Translations under genes and position numbers: made by a program | Notes under the pieces: model-generated | The model's database searches: none | What the model saw: only the letters and a program-made list of their open reading frames with translations | Told to the model about the DNA's origin: nothing | Shown: one piece after another, positions 15,848 to 16,500 of the stretch | Numbering within the stretch: the stretch's first letter is position 1 | Layout of the letters: each line of letters starts with the position of its first letter | Assembly: GCA_036939755.1 (NCBI GenBank) | Contig: JALLAZ010000373.1 | Span: forward strand, 1 to 16,500 | From: Stephanodiscus triporus | Taxonomy: Eukaryota > Bacillariophyta > Thalassiosirophyceae > Thalassiosirales > Thalassiosiraceae | DNA: 16,500 bases | Direction of reading: 5' to 3'

Positions 15848-16222
15848 CACTACGTAAGTAGGCTACCGGTGGGGTCATCTTTTCATTGATTGGCCTATTG
15901 TAGAACCATGCTCCTTATCCTAAGCATATTCGATTTTGCCCATCAGCCTTTGTTGAGACAAATAATAATGCTGCATCCTGACAATTGGCCTTCCAAGTAA
16001 ATAAATTCTGAGTAGTCGTAGCCGAGTTATCACCCCCAATTTCGGCCGTGTAGTATTGGCTCGGCTTCTCCCCAAAAGTAGTTCAATGATGACGTAAGGT
16101 ATTTCATTTGATTCCTATCCAGCTGCTGTCTTGGCAGACTTGACATATAAGAGCCATGTTTTCCTTGGAGGCGGTTTATCTCTAATTGATTTACTATCAC
16201 TCCTTTTTGATGCAATTTTCAT
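15848..16222. other. Intergenic, no gene recognised
   Basis: AT-rich, no ORF with recognisable motif. It lies between the broken acidic gene and the duplicated 3' UTR of the second sigma-factor copy. Confidence 0.45.
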
Positions 16223-16500
16223 ATTATACTGTTTGGACATAGCAGATAGATGATATCTCTGGGCGGCAAGAAGCTGTAATAATCTATGTCTAAATACCAA
16301 AATTTTTATGATGCGTTCAAAAAAAAGGATTTGCCTCTCTAAGCCACCGTCAACAAATATTCCTGCAAACTCTCCATGTTGCTCGCCTCCCTCAGCTTCT
16401 TCAGACACGCGTGCTGCAGCAACCTCGCAGTCTCCTTGTTGATGCCCATCCTCGCAGCGCACTCCTTCACCGTGTGCTCGGTGCCGTCCTCGAGGCCGTA
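16223..16500. repeat. Direct duplication, copy 2 (sigma-factor 3' end)
   Basis: Same orientation as 10917-11147. Retains the 47 nt missing in copy 1 (about 16327-16373). Homology begins at ATTATACTGTTTGGA and runs off the window edge, so the full unit is larger. Confidence 0.92.
16339..16500 (-). CDS. Second plastid sigma factor, C-terminal fragment (partial)
   Basis: The window holds only the last 53 codons; the 5' part lies beyond the right edge. The frame starts inside region 4 (YGLEDGTEHTVKECAARM), continues GINKETARLLQHACLKKLRE and ends NMESLQEYLLTVA with TAG at 16341-16339. This is a standard sigma-70 C-terminus, with the helix-turn-helix recognition helix and LKKLR intact. It differs from the copy at 10911 by Gly for Asp in the HTH (MGINKE/MDINKE), Leu for Pro (LKKLR/LKKPR), Asn for Lys (EASNM/EASKM) and the intact tail. 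It is the better guide to the ancestral gene end. Confidence 0.88.
   Translation of the reverse strand, partial: YGLEDGTEHTVKECAARMGINKETARLLQHACLKKLREASNMESLQEYLLTVA

Noticed and set aside
1..16500. CRISPR arrays, bacterial operons, tRNA or rRNA genes
   Set aside because: No regularly spaced repeats, no ribosome binding sites, spliceosomal introns throughout, and no cloverleaf or rRNA-like segment was recognised.

Overview
The window looks like nuclear DNA of a centric diatom (Thalassiosira-like) or a close ochrophyte relative. Introns are short (72-237 nt). Four predicted proteins suggest plastid import: three (ClpR, methionyl-tRNA synthetase, CBS protein) have a signal peptide followed by Phe at the predicted cleavage site (the diatom 'ASAFAP' type), and the fourth is a bacterial-type sigma factor with a less typical N-terminus. 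One gene encodes a stramenopile EGF-repeat protein resembling the Sig1/Ocm1 mastigoneme proteins. The housekeeping genes are GC-rich; the left and right ends are AT-richer and repeat-like.

Left end (1-1892): remnants of a transposon integrase-type protein with a Cys-rich tail, frameshifted, on the minus strand. An unrecognised exon runs toward the left edge. A 430-bp element with nested inverted repeats abuts the integrase relic.

Core (1893-14505): eight genes in strictly alternating orientation: CCT1 chaperonin subunit (-), ClpR (+), Sig1-like EGF protein (-), a small protein with a possible LLC1/CIMIP1 ciliary motif (+), Sec20 SNARE (-), organellar methionyl-tRNA synthetase (+), sigma-70 factor (-), CBS-pair protein (+). 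This gives four head-to-head intergenic regions (3828-4141, 7324-7612, 8584-8939, 12987-13601) and short convergent 3' ends. I reconstructed eight introns from splice sites and protein continuity; two of them use GC-AG ends.

Right end (14506-16500): AT-richer DNA with a gene for an acidic protein, broken by an N and a 24-G tract. At the edge lies a second, about 97% identical copy of the sigma-factor 3' end. Comparing the copies shows that the complete-looking sigma gene at 10911-12986 has lost its original stop codon through a 47-nt deletion and now reads into former 3' UTR.

Functional themes: plastid gene expression and proteostasis (sigma factor, MetRS, ClpR, CBS protein), cytosolic folding and trafficking (CCT1, Sec20), and a possible flagellar/male-gamete pair (EGF protein plus CIMIP1-like protein) sharing a 289-bp promoter region. 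All functional calls come from reading motifs; no database search was run.
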